Shown: one piece after another, positions 48,190 to 57,880 of the stretch
How positions within the stretch are numbered: position 1 is the stretch's first letter
Layout of the letters: each line of letters starts with the position of its first letter
From: Monodelphis domestica
Taxonomy: Eukaryota > Chordata > Mammalia > Didelphimorphia > Didelphidae
Length of the DNA stretch: 64,000 nt
NCBI RefSeq assembly: GCF_027887165.1
Contig: NC_077234.1
Location: 246,262,658 to 246,326,657 of the forward strand
Direction: 5' to 3'
Position numbers and translations under genes: made by a program
Notes under the pieces: model-generated
The model's database searches: none
Told to the model about the DNA's origin: nothing
The model's input: the letters and a program-made list of their open reading frames with translations, nothing else

Positions 48190-49110
48190 CATGTATATGT
48201 AGAAGATATTCAAGAACATTCTGGGTGTAGAAGAAAGCCAATATAAAGACATGGAGAAAGTAGAAGCTATTTAAAAACATAAAATTAAAGATTGAGAAAG
48301 AGGAATTCACTGGGAGAAGGAGGAAGTGAGTGGTAGAATGGGAGTAAAATGTCTCTCATAAAGGAGGCTTGCAAGAGCTTTTATAGTGGAAGAGAAGTGG
48401 AGGAAGGTGGGAGGAAACATTGAAACTTACTCTCATTGGAATCAGCTCAAAGAGAAAAGAATATACACAGGTGGGATAAATTTATCTCACCCTAAAGAAA
48501 AGTAGAAAAAAGAGTAGATAAGAATGAGAGGTGCTGATAGAAGGGAAGACAGATTGGGGGATGTGGTACTCAGAAGCAAAAACACTTGTGAAGATAGACA
48601 GGTTGAAAGGAGAGAAAGTAGGATAATTGGAGAGGGGGGAGGAAAAGGATGTAGGGAGATACATAGTAATTATAATTGGGAAAAAATTGGGGAAAAGATA
48701 GCAAGTTTCTCTGATAAGGGCACCATTTCTCACACATAGAGAGAATAGTCAAATTTATAAGAATACATGTTTTCTTCCAATTAATAAATTGTCAAACAAT
48801 ATGAACAGGGAGTTTTCACACAAAGTAATTAAAGCTCTATAGTCATGTGGGGAAATGCTCTAAATCACTATTGATTAGAGTAATGCAAATTAAAACAATC
48901 CTGGGATTCCAACTCACACCTTGCATATTAGCTAATATGACAGGAAAGGAAAATAATAAATGATGGAAGGGGTGCAGAAAAATTGAGACACTAATTCATT
49001 ATTGGTGGAATTGTGAACTAAAAACACCCATTTTGGAGAATTATTTGGAATTATGCCCATAGGGATCCAAAATTATGCATATATATTAACCTAGCAAGAC
49101 TTCCAGAGAC
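48190..49110 (+). mobile_element. HAL1-like element fragment, plus strand
   Basis: It shares the inter-region with 33600-33750: AGAAGGAGGAAGTGAGTGG, GAGCTTTTATAGTGGAAGAG, CATTGAAACTTACTCTCATTGGAATCAGCTC. It then jumps, as at 34180, to the ORF2 C-terminal end (TTTCTCTGATAAGGGCACCA, TAATATGACAGGAAAGGAAA, ATTATTGGTGGAATTGTG). It has no endonuclease or RT. The 3' end is cut off by the GGAA microsatellite. Confidence 0.7.
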
Positions 49111-49120
49111 AGTGGGGGGA

Positions 49121-49351
49121 GAAAGAAAGAGGGAAGGAAGGAAAGATGGAAGGAAGGAAGGAAGGAAAGAGGGAAGGAAAGAGGGAAGGAAGGAAGGAAG
49201 GAAGAAGGAAGGAAGGAAGGAAGGAAGGAAGGAAGGAAGGAAGGAAGGAAGGAAGGAAGGAAGGAAGGAAGGAAGGAAGGAAGGAAGGAAGGAAGGAAGG
49301 AAGGAAGGAAGGAAGGAAGGAAGGAAGGAAGGAAGGAAGGAAGGAAGGAAG
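49121..49351. repeat. (GGAA)n microsatellite, long
   Basis: About 230 bases of GGAA units, pure over much of 49205-49350. The KEGRKEGR and FLPSFLPS frames are artefacts of the repeat. Confidence 0.98.
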
Positions 49352-49714
49352 ACAGAGAAAGGATGGGATGGGAGAAGATAATTCTAAGTTCATTTAAATA
49401 GTTCTTAAAAGTAAATATTTTTTAAAGATAGAGGAAAAGTCTCAAACAATCCATATCATCCCCCTAAAGCCCTTCAAAATTCAAACAAGCAAACAAAATT
49501 AACATTAAATTTTTATTATCTCTAGCACATTAGCTTAAGGTCAAATAAACTATGTTTTTTAATGTTGGATATATGTTTTAGAGAACATTGGGCATTGTTT
49601 AATTAATATCCATAGTCCCTTATTACAATTTTATGAAATTTAGAGCACAGTTTCTTTTTATTTCTTCAACTGCACAACCTGATCATTTTTTCTTCTTTTC
49701 TTTTAATATCTTTC
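49352..49714. other. No recognised feature
   Basis: AT-rich, nothing recognised. Confidence 0.5.
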
Positions 49715-49900
49715 TACCCTGTTAGTCATAGCTTCTTCATTTGTAAAATAGGAATAATTATAGCACCAACCTATTGGGTTTTTGTAAGGATCAGATAAAT
49801 ATTTATATATACATATATATATATATATACAAATACATAAGATATGCTTTGCAAACTTTAGATTTCTAAATACATGCTGTTAATATCAGCTATATTTCTC
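49715..49900 (+). repeat. MIR-like SINE with TA tract
   Basis: AGCTTCTTCATTTGTAAAAT, AGGAATAATTATAGCACC, then a TA run (49805-49831) and GCTTTGCAAACTTTAGA: a diverged SINE body interrupted by a microsatellite. Confidence 0.55.
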
Positions 49901-50469
49901 ACTTATTTGCTACCACTTAGGGCAGGAAACAAATATCCACTGAAACATTGTTCTCATGGGGAAATGCTATACTTTATAAGAATTTTTAAATTTTTATCAC
50001 AATTTAATAAAATGGGCTGTAGGAATAATTCATAATATCTTTGAATTGAAAGAAGCTTGCCAATATAGTGCAGGAGACAGAAGCACAATGGGATATGGAG
50101 AATAAAAACAGTGCAAATACTCCACACTCAGCTAGTAAGATATTGCCATGTTATGAATTCTGAAACTAGCTGCCTTTCTGCATACACTGCAGACCTATGT
50201 AAGACTAATAGTGCATGTTATGGTAGATCTCCTAGGATTGGTAGATTACAGGAATTTGAAACAGCTGAGATGGGTTGTGACCAAAGGAATGGAACTACAG
50301 TGATCAAACAACAGATCCTTTGGAAGATAACAGCTCACAATTCACTTTCCTTCCTTTTTTGAAAAGATATGGGATTATGAAAAAGAAAGATAGGAAGGAA
50401 GGATGGTGATGTAAAAACAAAATATTTAGATAAAAAAATTTAATGAGACAACTATTCTACTATAAAGCT
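49901..50469. other. No recognised feature
   Basis: The frame at 50111-50362 (83 residues, 6 Cys) shows no recognised family and is likely chance. Confidence 0.45.
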
Positions 50470-50601
50470 TTCAAAGCATTTTCCTCACAATATACCTGTG
50501 TGAAAGCGATTTCAAGTGTTAACCAGTTTTATAGATAAGAAAACTTGGGCTCTAAATATTGGCTTACATTTATATAATATTTCAAGGTTGAGAAAGAGAT
50601 C

Positions 50602-50639
<38 letters not shown>

Positions 50640-50830
50640 CATTTGATCCAAACAAAACCCTAGTAGTTAGGTAATATATGTGTCCCCATATTAAATGAGG
50701 AATTTGAGAGCAACCAGAAAGACTAAATGACTTACCAATGAAAATGTATACATAGTGAGTATCACAGGCAAGATTCAAATATGTCTCCTGATTCCAAGTT
50801 CAAAACCCTATCCATTATTCTATGATGATT
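50470..50830 (-). repeat. MIR/SINE-type pieces, minus strand, with (TA)n
   Basis: On the + strand: ATAGATAAGAAAACTTGGGC, then TTTATATAATATTTCAAGGTT, a pure TA run (50604-50635), ATTTCATTTGATCCAAACAA, and ACTTACCAATG, GATTCAAATATGTCTCCTGA, TATCCATTATTCTATGATG. This is the reversed order of a tRNA-type SINE or MIR. Confidence 0.65.
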
Positions 50831-51009
50831 CTCTATGTCCCATTCCCCCCATCCTAAAATTTTGTCTCCTGCTAATAGTCTAAGAATCTTGGTAATTCAA
50901 ACATTGACAATTCACAGGCCATATATAATTCAACACCCTATCTGAAACATTGATCTCTTCTAGATGTAAGAATGATATTAGAAAAATAAGTATTATTTTA
51001 TTAGTTTAG

Positions 51010-51600
51010 GGATAAGAAGTAAAGTGGCTGTTTGAGAAAAGAACTGGAGTTTGAAGAAGAGCTGAGACAGCATGTTAATTTCAGATGTGACAGTTATAAC
51101 CATTTTTATGTCAATTTCTGTCTCTGGCAGTTGGAAGAGATACACACTCTGAGACATATTTGCCTCTCTCTGAGGGAAAGACCTGAAGGAGCTCAGTGTT
51201 TTCCTTTCACAACTTGGGAAACATTATTGAATATCTGTTGTGGTTTTTATAGATTATTTAACTCTGAGAAGACCAAAGAAAAACCTGGTCTTTGTTTTGG
51301 ACTATGATTCTGTTAAGACTCAGAATCCTAACTTGATTCCTGTTGAGGCTCAACCATCTAGCCTTTGCTATTTTATAATTTGAGGGCAAAATTAAGATTT
51401 ATAAGGATAATAGTGGTAGTTTTTATTTAGATAGTATAAATTTGGGTTAGTCCGATCAGGGAGGATTAGTGTAGCAGTTCCTTGCAGAACCAGGGAGTTT
51501 ATTTGGTTAGATTTAGAATCTCTTAGAATTAGAAATCCTTTATTTATCCTTATATATTTCAATAATTTTTTTTAATTTTTATAATAAGAGCCTCTTTAGC
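51010..51600 (+). mobile_element. Candidate LTR or similar marsupial repeat
   Basis: CTGGCAGTTGGAAGAGATAC, TTTATAGATTATTTAACTCTGAG, AAGACTCAGAATCC, then GTGTAGCAGTTCCTTGCAGAACC and TTAGAATCTCTTAGAATTAG. I recall this order from a marsupial LTR-type repeat, but I cannot fix ends or a TSD. The 91-residue frame at 51032 is probably incidental. Confidence 0.35.
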
Positions 51601-52084
51601 ATCCTTGCACATGGCCCTGAATGGAAGTTCACATTTGAGTTTCACTTCATCACTGAAGTTACTTTTGATTACCTCTATCAAAAGTAACTAAACAGTGTTG
51701 AACCTGTATATTGAACAGTTTTTCCATCTAAATATTTTATTTTTATAATTTGCCAATTTATTTTTACACATATTAACCCTAAGCTTCTGATAAACCACCT
51801 ACAGTGATAAGGATTGTACTGACATAAATCATTCTATTCTATTTTGAGAGATTTATAATTATTAATGAATTAGAAGGAGTTAACTATTCAGAATTCCCTT
51901 TGTACTATCCCAACCTCTACTAGCACTGGCAGGTTGCTTCCCCCAGAGAATGACTATTTCTTCCCTTAAAGTTCTATAAGCAAACCTGAGGAAGAGAAGC
52001 TGAAAGTTGTCCTATTGCTCATGAGTTCAACTGGTCTCCTTAATGTATATTAACCATGGGCATTAATTGGGGGAGGGATATATA
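51601..52084. other. No recognised feature
   Basis: AT-rich. CTTTTGATTACCTCTATCAAAAG (51663-51685) is a short hairpin-like inverted repeat. Confidence 0.45.
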
Positions 52085-52345
52085 TTAAAACAGTAGCTAC
52101 ATATATATGTCAAACACTGTGCTAGGTGCTTCATAACTATTATCTCATTTGAAACTCCCAACAATCCTGCAAGTTGTGTTGTTATCATTATCATTTTAAA
52201 GTTGAGAAAACTGAAGCAAATAGAGGTTAAGGGTTGAGAGGTTAAGGGGCCTAGGGTTGAAGAATTAATAATTATCTGAGGTTAGATTTAAACTCAAATT
52301 CCCTGACTCTAAGCCCAACACTCTATCCACTCTTACCACTTTCAA
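52085..52345 (-). repeat. tRNA-type SINE/MIR, minus strand
   Basis: + strand: TATCTCATTTGAAACTCCCA, ACAATCCTGCAAG, GAGAAAACTGAAGCAAATAGAGG, ATTTAAACTCAAATTCCCTG, ACTCTATCCACTC: the reversed SINE body and head. Confidence 0.75.
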
Positions 52346-52369
52346 AGGCATATTTCCTGAGAAGGTTAT

Positions 52370-53500
52370 TGTTGTTTGTCTTTCATTTAAAAGAGGACCA
52401 ATGGTATAATGAGATGATATCTTGACTTGCTAATGAATCATATTGCCTCACTCTCTCTTCCAGAGTCATAAAAGTCCAATGGAAAAACAGAAGTCATGAT
52501 GATTTGTGATGACCCAGCTCACAGTAGATGACCTTGGCCTTTTTCAAGTCTATTCAAGGCTCTCTAAATTGCCTGTTTCAAAGATTTAAAACAAATATAT
52601 TTATATCCGTGCTCTTTCTGGTGGCAAAAAATTGGAAAAGGGTGAGGGTCCCTCGATTGGGGAATGACTGAACAAATTGTGGTATATGTTGGTGATGGAA
52701 TACTATTGTGCGAAAAGGAATATTGAACTGGAAGAATCCATGTGAACTGGAACAACCTCCAGGAATTGATGCAGAGTGAGAGGAGCAGAACCAGGAGAAC
52801 ATTGTACACAGAGACAGATACATTGTAGCACAATCGAATGTAACTGACTTCTCTACTAGCAGCAACGCAATGATCCAGGACAATCATGAGGGACTTATGA
52901 GAAAGAACACTATCCACATTCAGAGGAAGAACTGTGGGAGTAGAAACACAGAAGTAAAACATCTTGATCACATGGGTCAATGAGGATATGATTGGGGATA
53001 TTGACTCTAAATGATCACCCTGGTGCAATTATCAATAATATGGAAATAGATCTTGATCAATGACACATGTAAAACCCAGTGGCATTGTGTGTCGGCTATG
53101 GGGGGGAGGGAGGGAGTAGAAGGGAAGGGAAAGAACATGAATCATGTAACCATGGAAAAATATTCTGTTAATTAATTAAATAAAAGTTTTTCAATTCAAA
53201 AATAATAGCCATTAGAAAAAAATTTTCTCATCTGCCTATTACACCAGGCAAATCTTCACAAGCTTTGGGTAGACCTCCTCCTAAAGCACAATGGGTTTGA
53301 GTCCTGTCAATGACCTCACCCTGGTTTAGTCAACCTGTGAAGATGGTTTTTACTAGACTGTAGCTACTGTGAGTACTGCAGCTTCCTAAAGCCACAAGTG
53401 AAAAATAGATGACAGGTAGACACCGCAGATGGATAAGCAGTCCTGAAATGACTCAGTAAACCATTGCACCAAAGATGCTATTCCTCCTTACATATCCCAT
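52370..53500 (+). repeat. Unclassified marsupial-type repeat, copy 3, split by L1
   Basis: Left part 52370-52585: GTTTGTCTTTCATTTAAAAG, AGGACCAATGGTATAATGAG, ATCTTGACTTGC. Right part about 53215-53500: CTGCCTATTACACCAGGCAA, CCTGTGAAGATGG, AGTAAACCATTGCACC. The blocks resume in the order of the copy at 47185. L1 sequence (52590-53214) lies between. Confidence 0.65.
52590..53214 (+). mobile_element. L1 3' end, 5' truncated, plus strand
   Basis: It starts inside ORF2 C-terminal sequence (GTGCTCTTTCTGGTGGCAAAAA), goes on with GGGGAATGACTGAACAAATTGTGG and GAGAGGAGCAGAACCAGGAG, and ends with the G-rich 3' UTR tract (53100-53130) and AATAAAAGTTTTTCAATTCA. It is the same family as copy B. No clear TSD seen. 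Confidence 0.85.
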
Positions 53501-53814
53501 ATTCCCATCCTTTCTAGAAGGTATTGCAAGTATAGAAGCACTAATACATTTCCTCTAAGCTGGAAATCACAAAGCTCCTCTTTGTACTTGCTTGGCACCT
53601 ACAGAGATTGGACACAATTTAAAGTAATTGATACACTACAACCTGACAAAACAATAGGGAGAGGTTACTTCCTGGTCCTAGTTCTTTATTTTCATTTCCT
53701 TTTTTTGCAGAATTGCCATCAAGTTTACATTTTTGTGTGGCATAGCTGTTGAATAAATTGTTCTCTTGCTCATCTGTATTGGTTTCTCACCAGACTCAGA
53801 GGCTGCTTTGTGCC

Positions 53815-54170
53815 TGTAAAAATGAATACTTGAATCCAGGACTTCAATCCCCAGAAGTCCTTGCTCCACTTTCCCAGAGTGCTTTGTAAGCTCACTGGGT
53901 TCTCACCTGGGCCAAGAGCAAAATCATTATTTAGAGGGTCTCCGTCCACGGCAGGGGCTCTCGTCTCTTCCTGGCTCCGCTGGCAAACAGACACGTCTCT
54001 TTTCATAATGTAGGTAAGGTTGTCTAGGCCCCTGGGCCTAGACACGTGCTTTCTTATCCTGTATTTTCTTTAATCCTTAATCTTCAATAAACCTCTAAAA
54101 ATATAATACTCCTTGCAGAGAGAAACTAATTTCTACCTGCCTCAGTATCCCCTAAATTTTAATCTTTACA
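53815..54170 (+). mobile_element. Solo LTR, family 2, copy 2
   Basis: It begins TGTAAAAATGAATACTTG and ends AATCTTTACA: TG...CA ends. Flanks are GTGCC and TTGCC, a possible 5-bp TSD with one mismatch. Inside are GGACTTCAATCCCCAGAAGTCC, a perfect inverted repeat TGTCTAGGCCC/GGGCCTAGACA (54021-54044, 2-base spacer), CACGTG, and CAATAAACCTCTAAAAATAT (AATAAA poly-A signal). Confidence 0.75.
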
Positions 54171-54858
54171 TTGCCACAGACTTTAGTTGCTCCTCTGACC
54201 TTTAGAATATCACAAAGGTACATCATGGACCAGGAGGTCTCTGGGGACACTCATTTGCCTAAAATCAGGAAAGGATCTCAAAAGAAAAAGGTACTCTGTA
54301 CTCAGGGATACATGATGGGCAGGTAGGTAGATAAGACATCCAAAAATATCCATTCTATTTTGTGGGCAACAGCAATTTCTTAGTCATTTTAAAGCTGCCA
54401 AGAAAAACCAAAAGTGTGGTAGGGAGAGGGAAGAGAATATTTTTTGGTATACAAACTCAGTTCTGGATCTGGAATTAGTTCTTCTTGTATGAAGTCAACT
54501 AGAAAATTACTTGACAACATATGGCAACAAGATGTCAATCACTCTTTGCCAGAAACTGGATCTACAAAGTTCAGTGTGTTGGACTGAAACCAGCTGATAA
54601 CGGTGTATATGCTCAGAGGAGTATATCTGCATTCGCTAGGTACTCATTATGAAACATTATAAGTAAACTCATTTTGAGCTTCCATGTTTCTTTGGCAAAT
54701 TTATGAAGATGTTCAGTTGGTACTGTTTTAAAATCTTTGATACCATTACCATTAGCACCTTCTTTCACAACAAAGATATGTTAAATAAGTAACTCCACTT
54801 AGCTGCTTTTGAAATATATATGGGAAAAGATATTCATATGTAACTAAAGATGTAGAGA
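54171..54858. other. No recognised feature
   Basis: Sequence between two LTRs of the same family and orientation. I see no retroviral gene remnant in it. Confidence 0.5.
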
Positions 54859-55754
54859 TGTAAAATGGAGATTTGAACCCTAGACTTCAATCCCCAGAAG
54901 TCCTTGGTATTTCCCAGAATTCCCTATAATCTCACCTTAGTCTCCACCTGGGCAAGATCCCAGTGAGTATTTAACTGGCGGTAATGCCTACCTCTCCCTC
55001 TTTCTTCCTGCTTTTTGCGTTCATCATCCAACTCAATCCCAAACTGAATTCCAGTCCAAAAACTCCATTACCTGAACTGACTTTTTTAGTCTCCTTTTAA
55101 AAAAAAATTTTTCTCTTATGTCACCTCCCCTAAATTTTCACGTCTACCAATCACAGTAGATGCTTTTTCCCAGGACTGCCCATTCTTTGTTTTTACCTTC
55201 TTTGGTTTTTACCTTCTCTGGTTAGATAAAATCCTCTGAATACTTCACACCTCTTTGTTAAGCTTGCCTTTTGTAAGTTGCTTGACCTTTTTGTGGTTAA
55301 TTTAACCTTTACAGATACTTAACACCCTTTTGTATTAGATCTAAAAATAGACCTAGCTTAAGGTTCTAACTTTACTATAAGATATGAGTTGGGGACTTTT
55401 CATTGTTTAATCAGGAATTTTCAACTTTATCTTCCCCTAAGGCACTGTCTGAGTAGGGTGGAGTAATTTTAAAAGTTCCCAATACATTCCTGATTAAGTA
55501 TCTTCATTGTTAAAAATGGGGGAAGTTGCTGAACCAAATCTTCTAAAGTAGAGTCTGAGTAGTTTTAAGATTTGCACTGCTTTTTGCAAAGATGTAGTAA
55601 GTAAGCTAAGTGCAGGGATTTCTAAATTGGCTAATCAGCCATGGGCATGTGAGTTATTACTTTGTATCTTCTTTATTCCTTGATCTCTAACAATCCTTAT
55701 TAAACCTCATAAAATGTAATATTTTATTAGTAGAAATATAATTTAATTTTAACA
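54859..55754 (+). mobile_element. Solo LTR, family 2, copy 3, interrupted
   Basis: It begins TGTAAAATGGAGATTTGAAC and ends AATTTTAACA. GAGA lies directly before (54855-54858) and after (55755-55758): a 4-bp TSD. The left part has AGACTTCAATCCCCAGAAGTCC and ATTTAACTGGCGGTAATGCC. The right part has TGGCTAATCAGCCA (55628-55641) and TTTATTCCTTGATCTCTAAC. A 558-bp insert (55019-55576) interrupts it. Confidence 0.78.
55019..55576 (-). mobile_element. Family 1 LTR-type insert, minus strand, incomplete
   Basis: The minus strand (55576 down to 55019) matches family 1 at 17080 over the main U3-like part: ACTACTCAG, GTATTGGGAACTTTTAAAAT, AAAGGTTAAATTAA, GATTGGTAGACGTGAAAATT. It ends at about GTTGGATGATGAAC, well short of the poly-A signal seen at 17868. 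CTGCTTTTTGC occurs on both sides (55008-55018 and 55577-55587): an 11-bp direct repeat, longer than usual for a retroviral LTR. Confidence 0.65.
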
Positions 55755-55807
55755 GAGACAGTTAATAGAAAATATATGTGTGTGTATTATATAGTATATA
55801 TGTATCC

Positions 55808-55990
55808 ATGGAGCATTGAGATCAGAAGACAGAGCACTGGACCTGGAGTCAGAAAAACCTGAGTTCAAATCCAATCTCAGATGCTTACTAGCGGTATTAC
55901 CCTGAGCAAGTCACAACATTTATTTAAATTAATATGTTGCAAAAGGAAGTGACAAATCACTCTGGTATCTTTGCCAAGAATTATCTTCAT
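55808..55990 (+). repeat. tRNA-type SINE (second subtype), 5' and 3' incomplete
   Basis: AGACAGAGCACTGGACCTGG, AGTCAGAAAAACCTGAGTTC, then AATCACTCTGGTATCTTTGC, CAAGAATTATC. The same subtype as 21930. Confidence 0.8.
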
Positions 55991-57584
55991 CCAGAAGTCA
56001 CCTTGATGAAATTTAACTTCTAATCCAACAAATTCTCTTTAAAATCCCTTAATTTTACCTTCTACTTATTGCTCGAGGCCGATACCCATTTTCACTCATT
56101 CTTCTTGGCAGATAAAACTTTGATTTGACCATCAGCCTCACTGGTACCATATGCACATCATGGTACTATTGTAAGGAAGTGATTTATAGAAATTAGAATA
56201 TTATACAAATTCAAGTTATACTCATTACTTACTTGCTAGTATCAAATAAGATCATGTACACCAATTATTTTCTAAGAATCAAATAAGTATTATATAAAAT
56301 ACTATGTAATATGTATTAATTATAATAATACTTTTTAATGTTATTACCTTCCTTATTAATATTTGTTCCCAATTATAGACAAAATATGTTGTTGAGAGGG
56401 AAAATGTTCACATTTATCTATATCTAGCTAGGTCTGGAGATCTCTCTGATAGGAGAGCTAATAGGTCTCCAAATGGTGCATCTATTACTGTATCCATGTA
56501 CAACAGTTCATTTCAGTACAACATACTATAACTATCATAATCTTGGCTCCCTAAAATTATTTTCAGATTTAATAATCTTAATTTTGCTTGCACAGTCATA
56601 TACCTCCATTTATAATATTTTTCTATGGGGTTAATTTCCCATTCCTAAAATTTTATTTCATCTAAAGTTATTTTCCCAATGTTATTTGGGTTTATTTCTG
56701 CAGAATTTAATATGCATTTATTCAGAAGTAGCCCTTTAGTTGAAAAAATTTACAGTTAGTCCCAAACCCCCCAAACTATAATTAATGACTTTATTAAAAA
56801 CATACACATTACACATAGACATTCCACTAAATCCACCACTCTGATACCCTTTTCATTTTTATTAATAAACAAAGTATGAGTTAACCTCAATTTTAAAATA
56901 ATTTAAAATAATATTTTATGAGAATAACTCTTCTATGTCAAGAACTCTTATATAAACTCATTACCCCTTCATAAAAACTCAAAAAATTATCTTCAAACAT
57001 GAATTTAAAACTTTTGGTCCAGGGAGGTTTAAAAAAATGAGACAATGAAATAAAACTTAATGACATTTTAAAATACTTATAGGAATGGAAAGGTCTGAAG
57101 ATCATATGGTTACCAATAGAAGGCCTATGAATTATTTACATAGTCATCAACTAAACAGCTTGCTATTACTAGGTTAACATAGAACTGTTTGAATCCACAG
57201 GTGGCTGAAATTTTTCTTATTTGCAGAAAACTATATAGTAATACTGCTTAAAGAAGTATGAATTAAAAGAGGATCTTTCTTAAGACCAAACAACAGATTT
57301 CCTATCCTTTCCTAGTTTTTCTGAAAAGATCATTGAGTATTCCTGCTTATTGAGAAGCTTCAGTGTCTAATAGTTGAGAACTGGCTTGAAATTATCTCTC
57401 TGTTTCTCTCTTCTTCCTAAATATTTGCCATTGTATTCTTTATTTTAAAGAAAATCTAAGAAAATAGTATAGCTTTGACCAAATCATAAGCTGTGTTCTG
57501 ATATGATGAGATAATTAGCCTGAGAAATAATATGTCAATGCATTTGTTGCTTCTGTGTTTTGGATGGCTCGTTAGATCATAATT
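55991..57584. other. No recognised feature
   Basis: AT-rich. No SINE head, L2 tail or coding domain recognised. Confidence 0.4.
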
Positions 57585-57880
57585 GAGTAAGTAGGGAGGA
57601 GAGAAGAAAAATATCAAACAAAAATTCTAATAAAAAATGAGGCAAGAATAAAAAGGGAGGGGTGGAAAGGGAGGGTGGGAAGGGAAGTAATTCAAGGCGG
57701 GAGAGTGTGTGGGATAGCTTATAAAGATCTCAAAATAAAATTAAGAGAGTAATAAGAAGGGAGGGTGGAGAAAGTAAAGTAAAATAAGGGTGGGGATTAC
57801 GGGGACTGATTAAAAACAGAATACTGGAGTAGAAGAAAATAATGAAAGAGGATAGAACAGGACAAGGAGAGAAAATGAAA

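Noticed and set aside
49091..49397. Long frames such as KEGRKEGR, FLPSFLPS
   Set aside because: Direct translation of the GGAA microsatellite.
50111..50362. 83-residue frame with six Cys
   Set aside because: No recognised Cys spacing or relative, and flanked by unclassified sequence.
52564..53028. 154-residue minus-strand frame
   Set aside because: Antisense shadow of a truncated plus-strand L1.
53815..55754. Two LTRs of one provirus
   Set aside because: They share orientation and family and lie 0.7 kb apart, but no viral gene remnant lies between them and each has its own TSD candidate. Two solo LTRs are simpler.
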